NCBI GenBank assembly: GCA_910579015.1
Contig: CAJTRO010000001.1
Location: 104,080-156,108 of the forward strand
Length of the DNA stretch: 52,029 bases
Direction: 5' to 3'
Origin: an uncultured Dorea sp.
GTDB taxonomy: Bacteria > Bacillota_A > Clostridia > Lachnospirales > Lachnospiraceae
Shown: one piece after another, positions 17,173 to 26,479 of the stretch
Position numbering within the stretch: position 1 is the stretch's first letter
Layout of the letters: every line of letters starts with the position of its first letter
Notes under the pieces: model-generated
The model's input: the letters and a program-made list of their open reading frames with translations, nothing else
Told to the model about the DNA's origin: nothing
Databases searched by the model: none
Made by a program: the position numbers and the translations under genes

Positions 17173-20100
17173 TTATCTTATTTCTTCCGCCAGCTCCCCA
17201 AAGTCTTTTCTCTCAAATTCCTGTATCGAAATATGTCTCTTACCTGGGTTGGCGTACACAAACGTCTTATCCACATTCTCCAGATAGTTCTGGATCTTAT
17301 CGTTGGTCGCGCTGATGACCGCCTGAAATCCAAGTCCCCGGATCAGGGAAATACAGCTGGCCACCTTCTCTGCATCCATCTTGGAAAACGCCTCGTCAAG
17401 CACCACCAGACGAATCGTCGGATTCCTCTGAAGTCTTGCGGGCGTATTGATCTTATACACCTGTGCAAAACTCGCCAGCAGGGCTACATACAGCGGATTC
17501 TGCCCTTCGCCTCCGGAATTCTTCTTGATCATCCTGCCAAGTCCGATCGCCATATCCTTCTGCCCCTTTATGATCTGCTGCATATCGAAGGACAGATAAG
17601 TACGGTAATCTGCGTATTTATCCATGTTCTTCTTCGCCTCATTCAGCTCCTCCTGTGTCGCATTTTCCGGCGGTATAAATACGTTGATCAACTCGTTCAT
17701 CAGCTCCCCGTACTGGTCCTCATGCTCCATCGTAAACATATTAAGCTGATTCTCCATAGTATCTGTAAGCTGTGACGGATGGATCTGCAACGCGTCGTCC
17801 ATGAACATCTTATAATATCTTCCGTCCGCCCCCTTGTTCTTCGTAATCACAAACTGGTACTTGTCCTTTCCGAAATCCAGACCGCTGATGATCCGGTTCA
17901 GCTCGTCCTTACGCTGGTATGCCTCCCGTATGGCGCTGCGTATCTTGAAAATGAAATCATCCTTGAAATGCTCTACTGCGGAACGCGCCTGCTCCTTTGC
18001 GGATTCCCGGAACGTTTCCAGTTCGTCGCACCTTAGTTCTTCCAACAGCTCATCGTAAGGAATATTATCCCGTATCGCCGTGGAGAATGTGCGGTTCGGA
18101 TAATTTCTCACATAACGTCCGCGTTCCTCCACAAGCTTCTGATACGCCTCTTCCTCGGCTTCACGCAGCGGGTAGAGATCCGAGAGCCTCTGCCGCTTGA
18201 GATAATCGTAATTCACGGATTTTCTGCCGGCAAGGTATTTCTGGAATTCCTGCTCATACCGGTCTGCCCGCTTTGCCGTCCGCTCCCCGCTCTCTATATC
18301 CCTCGATTGCCCACCGGCCTCATCGCCCGCCGTTTCGCTTCCAAGCTCCTCCCCAAGGCCACTCCCAAGTTTCCGTCTCTGCTCCATGATCCCTGTTTCC
18401 GCCTGCAACAGTTCCTCGTTAAGCTTCTCAATCTCCTTCTGGTAATTCCAGATCGTTTCCTGTACTTTGACAATCTGGGCTTTCTTCGCGTCCTGCTCCT
18501 CCTGTAATTCGCGCTTCCTAAGCTCCCATCCATCCACAGACTCGCTCTTTAGCTTCTGCATCTTCGTTATGATCTGCTCCTTTTGCCCAAGCTTCCCCGG
18601 AATCTTCCTGATATCCTCAAGCTGTCCCAGATAATCCTGTACCGGCTGGTTCAGACATTCAAGCTGCATTGTCTGACGGATTTCTTCCAACTGCTCTTGC
18701 AGCGGCAGCCGTTCTTCGGTGAGTCTCTGGCACTGCTCTTCCAGACGGCGTATCCTCTGCCTCATACTCACCTCGCCGATGTAGGCGCAACGGGTATAAT
18801 TCTCCGGATGGATATGCTGAAGACGGAAGCTGTGGTACAGTACGCAGTCCGGCGTAATGCCGATCCTGCTGTCCCTGAGCTCCTCCACAGTCTCGCATTT
18901 CATGACATTTCCCAGAAAGAAATCAATATACGCCTGCACATAAGGCTCCTTTGCGCGGACCTCCTCTGCCAGCGCCCCTTTTCGCGCCGGGTGCGCCTCC
19001 TTCATCACCTTCTCCGTATCCAGCACAGACGCCCGGAAGAACTTTTTCTTATCCATCTCCTGGTAGATATCCATGGCCGTCTTTGCATATGCCGGCTCGA
19101 CGATGAGAAGCAGTTTGTTATTCCCCATGTACCCCTCGACCGCATTCTGCCAGCGCTCATCCTTAAGGTCCAGAAGGTCTGCCAGGATCTGCACATTGAC
19201 AAATTTCCCGCACTGCTCGTGGAGACGGTTGCGCAGTTCGAATCTGGCCTCCTCAAGCTCTCTTGGATACGCCTTCTTCCCCTGCTTTAAGGCTTTCAGT
19301 TCATCCCTTGCTTCCCGCTCCTCCTTCTTGATCCGGCGAAGCTCGGCATCCGCCTCCTGCCTCTGCTCTTCCAGCTCCTGCCAGATCTCCTTAAGGCTTG
19401 CCATCAGCCGTATAAGCTCCTCTTCCGAGATCTTTTTGCCCGCAAATTTATCAATATCCCACAACACCTGATTGGGCGTAATGTCCTTGTCCTTCCATGC
19501 TTTCAGACGCTCTGCCGTCTGCTGCCATCTTGTCTGGCTGTTTTCCAGACGGGAAAGCTCCCCTTCCACGGCCTCCCGCTCCGTATCAAGCCCGGAATAA
19601 CCGCTGTCTGCAATCCTCAGGATCACCTCTTCATACTCTTCCTGGATCCCCTTCTGCTCTTCCTCAAGCCCGGCTTTCTGCCCTTCTTTGGCGTTAATTT
19701 CTTCCCGCCGGCTCTCCATCTTGTCCCTGCATTCCTGCACCTGGGCCGTGAGTCTTAACATCTCCAGACGCTCAATCTGATAGGAACACATTCTCGCCGA
19801 CTCTCGTTTCTCGTCGTAATCCTGATAACGCTCCCGGATCTGCATAAGGTTCCTGATCTCTGCCACAGTCTCCTCGATCTTTCCCCGCATCCGCCCGTAC
19901 TGCATGACGCTCTCCTGTAAGTCCTCGATATGGATATCCTGCTCCATGCAGATATATTCCTTCACGAATTCTTCTAATTTGATGTTCATGCGGAACGGGA
20001 TCGCACGCTTGAACAGTCTGGGAAATTTCTCTATATCCAGACCGCCCAGATAGATGTCGTAGAGCTGACGGCGGAACCTCTCATTGCTTGTCCCGCAGTA

Positions 20101-20619
20101 GAACCGCTCCGGCGAGAATGTCCGCTGTAAGTATTCTCTCATCTCCAGTGTGGCAAGACACCTGTTTCCCGCCCGGTATCGGTTATCCAGAAGCTCTCCG
20201 GCGTGCCAGAAAAAAATCCGGTTCACGTCATTGGACGCCGTATCTACGTCGAACACCACGCCCACGCACTGCTTCTCCCGCGTGTTCGTCTGTTCAAGCT
20301 CCAGCACGATGGTACTGGAAAAATTCTGGTTCCTGAGGTACTGCGCCTCGTTGTTCTCGCTGATATTCACCATTCCCCTCAGATATTCGATCAGAGTACG
20401 GTCCGAGTCGTCCGCCGCCGCCTTGTTGAAGAACCCCCGGCCGTCCGTGCTGGCATACAGCACGATCTGCAAGGCGTCGATCACCGTGGACTTCCCGCTT
20501 CCGGAATGGCCGGTAAAAAAATTAATTCCCTCGCTTAACGTCAGTACCTTTCTGTCTATGTAATGCCAGTTATTCAGGCATATCCTCGATAGTGCTTTGA
20601 ATGGCTGTCTCGTCTCCAA
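17173..20619 (-). CDS. jetC: Wadjet JetC-like SMC ATPase (MukB analogue)
   Basis: The SMC-like motor of the Wadjet complex, which in studied systems extrudes DNA loops to recognise and cut small circular plasmids. It has Walker A GHSGSGKST (37-45), long coiled-coil arms (about 225-470 and 620-780) around a hinge-like globular region, the signature SGGEGQNPLYVALL and Walker B IRLVVLDEAFSKMD near the C-terminus. The frame opens at 20664. AGGAGG 9 bases before TTG 20619 fixes the start at 1148 residues, and this start lies inside jetB, so translation is coupled. No JetD nuclease gene follows; the next gene is a response regulator. MksB/MukB-type condensin is the alternative family. Confidence 0.9.
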   Translation of the reverse strand: METRQPFKALSRICLNNWHYIDRKVLTLSEGINFFTGHSGSGKSTVIDALQIVLYASTDGRGFFNKAAADDSDRTLIEYLRGMVNISENNEAQYLRNQNFSSTIVLELEQTNTREKQCVGVVFDVDTASNDVNRIFFWHAGELLDNRYRAGNRCLATLEMREYLQRTFSPERFYCGTSNERFRRQLYDIYLGGLDIEKFPRLFKRAIPFRMNIKLEEFVKEYICMEQDIHIEDLQESVMQYGRMRGKIEETVAEIRNLMQIRERYQDYDEKRESARMCSYQIERLEMLRLTAQVQECRDKMESRREEINAKEGQKAGLEEEQKGIQEEYEEVILRIADSGYSGLDTEREAVEGELSRLENSQTRWQQTAERLKAWKDKDITPNQVLWDIDKFAGKKISEEELIRLMASLKEIWQELEEQRQEADAELRRIKKEEREARDELKALKQGKKAYPRELEEARFELRNRLHEQCGKFVNVQILADLLDLKDERWQNAVEGYMGNNKLLLIVEPAYAKTAMDIYQEMDKKKFFRASVLDTEKVMKEAHPARKGALAEEVRAKEPYVQAYIDFFLGNVMKCETVEELRDSRIGITPDCVLYHSFRLQHIHPENYTRCAYIGEVSMRQRIRRLEEQCQRLTEERLPLQEQLEEIRQTMQLECLNQPVQDYLGQLEDIRKIPGKLGQKEQIITKMQKLKSESVDGWELRKRELQEEQDAKKAQIVKVQETIWNYQKEIEKLNEELLQAETGIMEQRRKLGSGLGEELGSETAGDEAGGQSRDIESGERTAKRADRYEQEFQKYLAGRKSVNYDYLKRQRLSDLYPLREAEEEAYQKLVEERGRYVRNYPNRTFSTAIRDNIPYDELLEELRCDELETFRESAKEQARSAVEHFKDDFIFKIRSAIREAYQRKDELNRIISGLDFGKDKYQFVITKNKGADGRYYKMFMDDALQIHPSQLTDTMENQLNMFTMEHEDQYGELMNELINVFIPPENATQEELNEAKKNMDKYADYRTYLSFDMQQIIKGQKDMAIGLGRMIKKNSGGEGQNPLYVALLASFAQVYKINTPARLQRNPTIRLVVLDEAFSKMDAEKVASCISLIRGLGFQAVISATNDKIQNYLENVDKTFVYANPGKRHISIQEFERKDFGELAEEIR

Positions 20620-21214
20620 GATTCTCTTCCTCCTCAAATGTCGCAAGCAATTCCCGGATCTCATCCCCCATCAGTACCGCATTGATACACGGGTAGATGA
20701 TGATCCGCGTCTGTTCGTTCATCTCTTCTAATACCTCTAACGGCTCGATCATCTGGTATCTCTTAAGAATTGCGATCGTCCGTCTCATCTCCGTCACAGA
20801 CGGCAGGCTCTTGAGCACGCCGAATTCCCCCGCTTTGCCGTTGACCGCTCCAAGCGTCGTCACAATATGGCCGCTCGAGGATACGCTTGCCATCTGCTCG
20901 TCGTAGATCAGTTTTAACACAAGCAGATAGATCGTCGCAAGCCTTGGCAGTTTCTCCGCCCACACCGGCGCGCCCTGGATATAGATCACACCCATGTGTG
21001 CATTTTCTTTCAGTGTAATTCCTGCAACAGCAAAATACTCCTGTAAAAATTCAAGATGCTTGCCGCACATCCTATATTCCTTCACGTACTGCATCCGTCC
21101 GGTACGCCGGTCGTATCTGCGTTCCAGAAGGTAGGTCTGGCGCAGGAGCGTCTGTATCACTTCCGTCAGCATCTCCTGTTCTTCCTGGGTAATCTGTTCA
21201 AAATATTCTATCAA
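20570..21214 (-). CDS. jetB: Wadjet JetB-like protein (DUF4194, MukE analogue)
   Basis: A 214-residue winged-helix protein of the DUF4194/MukE type, the kleisin-associated subunit of Wadjet. Recognisable parts are the N-terminal EMLTEVIQTLLRQTYLLERR, the middle APVWAEKLPRLATIYLLVL and the acidic C-terminal tail. It starts at TTG 21214 with GGGAGG 6 bases upstream, and its 3' end overlaps jetC by 50 bases. It has its own promoter (21244-21272) and is about 6.6 kb from jetA, whereas in known loci jetA directly precedes jetB. Confidence 0.88.
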   Translation of the reverse strand: MIEYFEQITQEEQEMLTEVIQTLLRQTYLLERRYDRRTGRMQYVKEYRMCGKHLEFLQEYFAVAGITLKENAHMGVIYIQGAPVWAEKLPRLATIYLLVLKLIYDEQMASVSSSGHIVTTLGAVNGKAGEFGVLKSLPSVTEMRRTIAILKRYQMIEPLEVLEEMNEQTRIIIYPCINAVLMGDEIRELLATFEEEENLGDETAIQSTIEDMPE

Positions 21215-21243
21215 TGTATTCCTCCCTTGTTTCAGCTATACTT

Positions 21244-21272
21244 ATTATAATGGTATCTTGCAAAATATACAA
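21244..21272 (-). promoter_or_regulatory. jetBC promoter
   Basis: On the minus strand TTGTAT (21267-21272), a 17-base spacer and TATAAT (21244-21249), 30 bases before the jetB TTG. It lets jetBC be expressed independently of jetA. Confidence 0.65.
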
Positions 21273-21342
21273 CTTCTTTGCAATCACAGCCGTTTCACAC
21301 GATTCCATGCCGTAATAGTACCCCCATACCAGACTTTATATA

Positions 21343-21371
21343 TTGCAGAACATTCCCTCTGATATTATAAT
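21343..21371 (+). promoter_or_regulatory. Promoter of the AAA-ATPase/PDDEXK gene
   Basis: TTGCAG (21343-21348), a 17-base spacer and TATAAT (21366-21371) point right. The expected transcript starts only about 15 bases before ATG 21393, with AGGAGG near its 5' end. Confidence 0.6.
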
Positions 21372-21392
21372 ATGGTCAGGAGGTGAGTATCC

Positions 21393-22967
21393 ATGGGAAC
21401 CTATCTGAATCCCGGCAACGACGGCTTTGCCGGCATCCGAAACGATGTCTATGTAGATAAAAGCGGACTTATCAGCCTTATTAACGACACGATCGACACA
21501 CCCAGGCGGCTGACCTGCGTCAGCAGGCCCCGGCGGTTCGGGAAATCCTTTGCCGCGCAGATGTTGTGTGCATATTACGATAAAACCTGTGATTCTTCCG
21601 TACTCTTTAACGACCTTGAGATAGCCGGGGACGACAGTGAAAGTTACGGGACATACCGGAATAAATTTGACGTGATCTATCTTGATATTACGAATATCAT
21701 GGGCGAAGCCGGAACCTGGGAGCTGCCTGCCTTTATAAAACGCAAGGTCACAGAAGAACTTCTGGCCGCATATCCCGGACTTCGGACAGACGAATCCTTC
21801 TCCACTACCCTGATCAATGCGGTAGAACTGACCGGGAATAAGTTTATCATGATCATTGACGAGTGGGATGCTCCTATCCGGGAAACACCTGATATCCAGA
21901 AGCAGTATCTGGCATTTCTGCGCACCCTGTTTAAGAGCAGCGGTACAACGGCAAGGATATTTGCCGCCGCATATATGACCGGTATCCTGCCTGTAAAAAA
22001 GGACGGCTCACAGTCTGCTATTTCAGATTTTCAGGAATTTTCCATGATCTGCCCAATGGAATACGCCAGATATGCGGGATTTACGGAAGCTGAAGTCCGG
22101 GATTTATGCAGCTGCCGTCACCGGGACTTTTCCATGATGAAACAATGGTATGACGGGTATACTCTTGATAATGCCGGCTCCGTCTATAATCCGAATTCCG
22201 TCATGAAAGCTGTCCGCAGCAATAAATTCCATTCCTACTGGACAGAGACCTCCGCGGCAAAGAGCCTGATGGGATACATCAGCCTGGATTTTGACGGGCT
22301 GTCGGCCGCCCTTGCCAAATTACTCGGCGGCGTAGATGTTCCGGTTGATACGAATGGATTTGCCAATGATCTGGTTACCTTTCATAATCAGAATGACGTC
22401 CTTACACTGCTGATTCATCTCGGGTATCTTGCCTATGACGAAAAGACCGGAAAGGCGCATATACCGAATGAGGAAGTCAGGCTTGAATTTACCAAAGCAA
22501 TGCGGGAGGTCAGACGCGATGATACCATCACGCGTATCCGGGAAAGTGAACAGCTTATCTACAACACAATCCACAAGAATGCAGATGCTGTCGCTTCTCA
22601 GATTCAGAAAATCCATGCCGAAGAAACTGCCATTCTATATTATAATAATGAACAGGCGTTGCGAAGCGTCATCAAACTGGCTTATTTCAGTTACAAGGAT
22701 CATTATCTGAAATTCGAGGAACTGCCTGCGGGAGACGGGTATGCTGATATTGTATATTTTCCGAAGAAATCATCTCCTCTGCCCGCGCTGGTCATTGAAT
22801 TGAAGTGGAATCAACCTGTGAAAGGCGCGATTGCACAGATTAAAGAAAAAAGATATCCGGCCGCACTCGCCGGTTATGACGGTAAGATTTTACTAGTCGG
22901 GATCTCATATGAGAAGGATATCTCGAAGAACAGACACAGGCACACTTGTATTATCGAAGATGCCTGA
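21393..22967 (+). CDS. AAA-ATPase-like protein with C-terminal PD-(D/E)XK nuclease domain
   Basis: A 524-residue protein of the AAA-ATPase_like/DUF1703 type common in gut Bacteroidota and Clostridia. The N-terminus has the family signature GFAGIRNDVYVDKSGLI, a P-loop-like SRPRRFGKS and IIDEWDAPIRE. The C-terminus has a PD-(D/E)XK-like core, DGYADIVYF then LVIELKW. Good AGGAGG before ATG. It is the only rightward gene in the island and lies between jetB and the quorum-type genes. These genes spread as single cassettes, and their function is unproven (a mobile selfish gene or a defence role). Confidence 0.82.
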   Translation: MGTYLNPGNDGFAGIRNDVYVDKSGLISLINDTIDTPRRLTCVSRPRRFGKSFAAQMLCAYYDKTCDSSVLFNDLEIAGDDSESYGTYRNKFDVIYLDITNIMGEAGTWELPAFIKRKVTEELLAAYPGLRTDESFSTTLINAVELTGNKFIMIIDEWDAPIRETPDIQKQYLAFLRTLFKSSGTTARIFAAAYMTGILPVKKDGSQSAISDFQEFSMICPMEYARYAGFTEAEVRDLCSCRHRDFSMMKQWYDGYTLDNAGSVYNPNSVMKAVRSNKFHSYWTETSAAKSLMGYISLDFDGLSAALAKLLGGVDVPVDTNGFANDLVTFHNQNDVLTLLIHLGYLAYDEKTGKAHIPNEEVRLEFTKAMREVRRDDTITRIRESEQLIYNTIHKNADAVASQIQKIHAEETAILYYNNEQALRSVIKLAYFSYKDHYLKFEELPAGDGYADIVYFPKKSSPLPALVIELKWNQPVKGAIAQIKEKRYPAALAGYDGKILLVGISYEKDISKNRHRHTCIIEDA

Positions 22968-22992
22968 GATTCTACTATATACACGCCAATCA

Positions 22993-23024
22993 AGGGTTGT
23001 CAATAGATATATTCTGACAACCCT
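22993..23024 (+). terminator. Hairpin terminator after the AAA-ATPase gene
   Basis: AGGGTTGTCA (22993-23002) pairs perfectly with TGACAACCCT (23015-23024) around a 12-base loop, followed by GTTTG. It begins 26 bases after the stop codon and separates the gene from the convergent membrane-protein gene. Confidence 0.6.
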
Positions 23025-23054
23025 GTTTGAGTCAGACACTCCCTTTCATCGGGA

Positions 23055-23501
23055 TTATATTTTCTTAAATTTCTCTTTCGCCTTTTCGTATAAATTCTTA
23101 ATGTCCTTGTTATATTTCTCTACGATTTCTTTATCTCCCGGATTGCCGGTAACAGACTCCAGTTTATCATTTATGTAGATCTCATAAGCTTCCGTCTTAT
23201 CTCTGATTATTATTCCATAAGTAAATTTATTTTCGAAAAGTGACGGCCAAATTATTAAGGACAATCCTTTTTTATCCGAAACGCCTAAATTCCCCGTAAA
23301 ATGCAGATAATCTGGTGTTTTTACATTATAAGTTAATTGATCTTTTTCATCAAATAATATACGCGCGCCGTGCTCTTTTGGTACTGCCTCATAATACGTT
23401 CTGTATCTATATTGAACACTGATAAACCAGAAAATATTATACACACAAAACATTACTGCAAGTATAACTAACGTTACTATTAATCTTTTCTTTTTACTCA
23501 T
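23055..23501 (-). CDS. Small membrane-anchored protein, predicted LytTR target
   Basis: I do not recognise this 148-residue protein. It has one N-terminal membrane helix (about residues 6-26, LIVTLVILAVMFCVYNIFWF) and an outward-facing domain of about 115 residues ending in a lysine-rich helix. The frame runs from 23591, but ATG 23501 has the ribosome site AAGGGG and fits the predicted transcript start. It follows the kinase terminator and has its own promoter with a LytTR-type direct repeat. It is therefore a likely output of system 2, for example an immunity protein or effector. This is inference. Composition is AT-rich like the neighbouring system 2 genes. Confidence 0.65.
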   Translation of the reverse strand: MSKKKRLIVTLVILAVMFCVYNIFWFISVQYRYRTYYEAVPKEHGARILFDEKDQLTYNVKTPDYLHFTGNLGVSDKKGLSLIIWPSLFENKFTYGIIIRDKTEAYEIYINDKLESVTGNPGDKEIVEKYNKDIKNLYEKAKEKFKKI

Positions 23502-23580
23502 AATCCAATACCCCTTTCTCTTCTCTTGCTCCGTTATATTTTTCATCAATCGGTGCCTGCTAAATAAGAATCTGTCTGCT

Positions 23581-23609
23581 ATTGTATCCAATTAAATCCC
23601 TAGATTCAA
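23581..23609 (-). promoter_or_regulatory. Promoter of the small membrane-protein gene
   Basis: On the minus strand TTGAAT (23604-23609), a 17-base spacer and TACAAT (23581-23586). The leader would be about 73 bases before ATG 23501. Confidence 0.6.
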
Positions 23610-23619
23610 CTCGTTTTCC

Positions 23620-23649
23620 CTCAACGTCAGCTTTTCGAGCACAAACGTT
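23620..23649 (-). promoter_or_regulatory. LytTR-regulator binding site, system 2
   Basis: On the minus strand AACGTTTGT (23641-23649) matches the LytTR consensus at all nine positions. GACGTTGAG (23620-23628) matches at eight. The spacer is 12 bases and the period 21, as in AgrA sites. The repeats end 10 bases upstream of the -35 of the small membrane-protein gene. Confidence 0.68.
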
Positions 23650-23682
23650 ATAAACAAACAAATTAATATCTACATAACAGAA

Positions 23683-23704
23683 AGCAGAGCCCATCGGCTC
23701 TGCT
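23683..23704 (-). terminator. Intrinsic terminator after the AgrC-like kinase, system 2
   Basis: On the minus strand AGCAGAGCC and GGCTCTGCT pair around a GATG loop (23683-23704), followed by TTCTGTT. It lies just past the kinase stop at 23723 and ends the leftward transcript before the LytTR box. Confidence 0.7.
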
Positions 23705-23722
23705 CTCCATACCCAAAAATAT

Positions 23723-25017
23723 TTACATTAATATTTCTAATTTCTGAATAAACATTCCATTCTCTATCTTGCATTCATGCGCAATATCTTCATGCTTATG
23801 TACCAGAGACTGGACCAAGTACAATCCAAGCCCCCGCCCATCACCTTTCGTAGAATAACCCTTACAAAATATCTTTGATATATCCGGCGGACTCACATAT
23901 TCATTCATGATCTGAAAAAGAATCCTGTCGTCCGTTTTAGCTATTATAACGCTGATCATTCCTTTCTTCTGTTCCACCTCTTCGATCGCATTATCAAGAA
24001 AAATCCCTAATATTCGAATCAAATCCCCAAGTCCGGCATATACTATATTGACATTCGCTGATATTTCAACCTGTACCTGAATTCCCTTACCTAATGCCGA
24101 CAATACTTTTTCAAATAACATTCCCTTTATCTCTATCGGCTGGACATTTTTAAGGTACTGCCATGCCTGCATTTCCTCAAGCTTACTGTATGCAGGTCTC
24201 TGTAACTGCTGAACAAAATATGCCCGCAGTTCTTCCATCCTGTTTTCCAGCATAAACCCAGCCATAGTAGACAGCATATTTTTATAATCATGCTTAAATG
24301 CTCTCGTTTCTTCTACTATATTTTCCAGACAAATAATGTAATCCTCTAATAATTTTTGCTTCTTTATCTCCGCATTTCGTGCTTCCTCGGATTTTACGTG
24401 TCTCGTACACACAATGATCAAATAATTGCTAATTATCATACAGAGTACAAATAACAATCCGTTAAACTGTATCGCATTTTTATTATAGCCTGCTCTTTTT
24501 CCCCACGATATATTGATCATAAAAAGCACGGTATACAAGATAAGATTAGATAACAATCCATACTTAATTGCAACGGACATCTTATCAATGTAATAAAACA
24601 GCTGTATCTTATTGTATAGAAGAAAGCGAATCCCTCCAATTGCAAATACTAAAATTATACAAAAAGAAACCGCGAACAGCAAATAATATTTTCTCTCAAT
24701 TGTGCTTACAGATATTTTAAACAGGAATGATACCGCCCGTAACGAACTATTATTTAAAAAAGGCTGAATATATATCCCAGACAAGCCAGACAGAGATTTT
24801 CCAGTTTATTTCTCCTAACCATTAATGACAATAAGATAAATAGTCCTATAAGCATCAACACGCCTATAATGCGTTCATTTTTTAACTCCCATATCCCCAT
24901 CAATGTAATATATACCGCCAAACATATATATTGCCATATTTTCAATCTCTCAACTAATAATCCGCACATCGAAACCAATACACAAAATGCCCCGAGCAAG
25001 CCATATAATATCTGCAT
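23723..25017 (-). pseudogene. AgrC-like GHKL histidine kinase split by a T-run frameshift, system 2
   Basis: ATG 25017 with AAAGGG upstream starts 87 residues of membrane helices (MQILYGLLGAFCVLVSMCGL and on) and stops at 24754. The following frame (to 23723) holds the remaining helices, the H box RAFKHDYKNMLST, the N box GIFLDNAIEEV and the G box GYSTKGDGRGLGLYL. The frames meet at a run of six T (plus-strand A at 24756-24761). With a seventh T the sequence reads FSLFLNNSSLRAV without a break and gives a kinase of normal AgrC length, about 430 residues. It is either a phase-variable switch, a decayed gene or a homopolymer read error. The regulator gene directly upstream is intact. Confidence 0.75.
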
Positions 25018-25028
25018 CTTCTTACCCT

Positions 25029-25796
25029 TTATGAAATATTAATACTCTTCAGAATCCCCTCCACACGCTTAATCTCCCGATAGGCCGCTTCCACCCGGAA
25101 GCCTCCGTCCAGATACAGAAACCGCTCCTTCTTATCCAGCTCCTTCATCTTATACCGGTTCACAACACACGACTTATTCACATAGATAAAATCTCCGCCC
25201 AGCCGTCCATAGAGACTTTTCAGCGTTTCTCTCACTGTAATCATATGATCGCGCAGAATCACATCCGTCAGATGTTTCCCTGCCACCGACTGGATCAAGA
25301 TAATATCCTCAACGATAACCTCTGTCACCTTGCTTCCGCAGGACAGTGCAATCGTCTTCCTGTCTCTCCCGCCGCACAGACCGGCCGCCTTCTCAAAGAT
25401 AACATCCAGCCTCTCCTCAAGCTGTCCGCTGATCGTCTCCCTCAGAAAATATTCCGGCTCCTTAACGATATAATCCAGAACCTCCAGCCTGTATTCGAAT
25501 GCCTTGTAAGCCATATGTGCATTCGACGTCAGGAATACGATCCCATATTCATTATTCAATCTTTTCAGACGCCCTGCCAGCTCGAATCCATCCATATCAC
25601 AGCCTTCTAACTGCACATCTATGAAGAAGACAGACGGCTGTCTTACGTCATGCAGCTTTGCCAGTATACTCTCCGGCTCTTTTTCGGCCGCTGCAATCTG
25701 CGCATCTATGCCTCTGCTCACAATGTATTCTGTTATCATGCTTTTTATGTAATTTAACTGGACTTCCTCATCCTCGCATATAAATATGTACAGCAT
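25029..25796 (-). CDS. LytTR-family response regulator (AgrA-like), system 2
   Basis: A 255-residue regulator with receiver acidic residues EDEE (8-11), Asp60 (FFIDVQLEG) and a C-terminal LytTR domain (DIILIQSVAGKHLTDVILRD, then FIYVNKSCVVN). The start at 25796 has CGGAG upstream and lies 22 bases after the ptuB stop. The kinase gene begins 11 bases after this stop. It closely resembles system 1 in design but is a distinct protein. The proposed target is the direct repeat at 23620-23649. Confidence 0.9.
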   Translation of the reverse strand: MLYIFICEDEEVQLNYIKSMITEYIVSRGIDAQIAAAEKEPESILAKLHDVRQPSVFFIDVQLEGCDMDGFELAGRLKRLNNEYGIVFLTSNAHMAYKAFEYRLEVLDYIVKEPEYFLRETISGQLEERLDVIFEKAAGLCGGRDRKTIALSCGSKVTEVIVEDIILIQSVAGKHLTDVILRDHMITVRETLKSLYGRLGGDFIYVNKSCVVNRYKMKELDKKERFLYLDGGFRVEAAYREIKRVEGILKSINIS

Positions 25797-25818
25797 CTTC
25801 TGTATCTCCGGTTCACTT

Positions 25819-26478
25819 CTATTGATTTAATCTTTTTTCCAAATACCAGAGCACAATCCCTGAATATGGTTTCAATCTTCCCTGCTCATCCGGCATCTCG
25901 TATTCTTTTAATACTTTCCTCAGCATGGACTTACTCCACATACCGTTCTTTTTCATTTTGGCCAGTTTTTCTTTACAAGCATTCAACACCTCCCGCCGAT
26001 TCATGACCAAATATGCATCTGCACCATCATAATTCAAATTCAACGTCACATCTAAATCTTGTTCCAGTTCTATATCATCTGAATAAATATGACCGTCTGA
26101 TTTATACTTTATCTTATCTATACAAGTTTTATCAAAAGGATTTACCTTTAAATCTGTATTTTTCCTATGCGCATCACAAGTCAGATTCCGCTCACTGCGC
26201 CCCTTTTTTTCATTTCCATAGCAAACGCCAAGCATACTCTTATAATTTAATGCTTCCCTCTCATTATCCTTCAGCCTGCTCTGTGGCACAATATGCTCAA
26301 TCTTAACCTTGCTGTAATCAGATATCCGTCTCATGCAGTAACCACATAAACAGCCCTGCTCTTGTAATAATTTCTTTCTGATATCATCTTTTTGACCATA
26401 ACCATCAAAATATGCATTTGCATTTTGTTTATACCTTGTCAGTGAATCTGGTTCTTCTCTCTTTTCTATATACCTCAT
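25819..26478 (-). CDS. ptuB: PtuB-like HNH endonuclease (Septu/TIGR02646 family)
   Basis: A 219-residue HNH nuclease, the effector half of Septu-type defence. It has MRYIEKREEPDSL at the N-terminus, a zinc CLCGYC, then the HNH core KIEHIVPQS with ALNYKSMLGVCYGNEKK and NLTCDAHR, and NPFDKTCIDKIKY. The frame opens at 26505, but ATG 26478 with GGGAG at 9 bases, one base after the ptuA stop, is the start. The family also serves as effector in the retron Ec78 system, but no reverse transcriptase is present here. With ptuA it should form a nuclease complex cutting invading DNA or host nucleic acid. Confidence 0.85.
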   Translation of the reverse strand: MRYIEKREEPDSLTRYKQNANAYFDGYGQKDDIRKKLLQEQGCLCGYCMRRISDYSKVKIEHIVPQSRLKDNEREALNYKSMLGVCYGNEKKGRSERNLTCDAHRKNTDLKVNPFDKTCIDKIKYKSDGHIYSDDIELEQDLDVTLNLNYDGADAYLVMNRREVLNACKEKLAKMKKNGMWSKSMLRKVLKEYEMPDEQGRLKPYSGIVLWYLEKRLNQ

Positions 26479-26479
26479 G

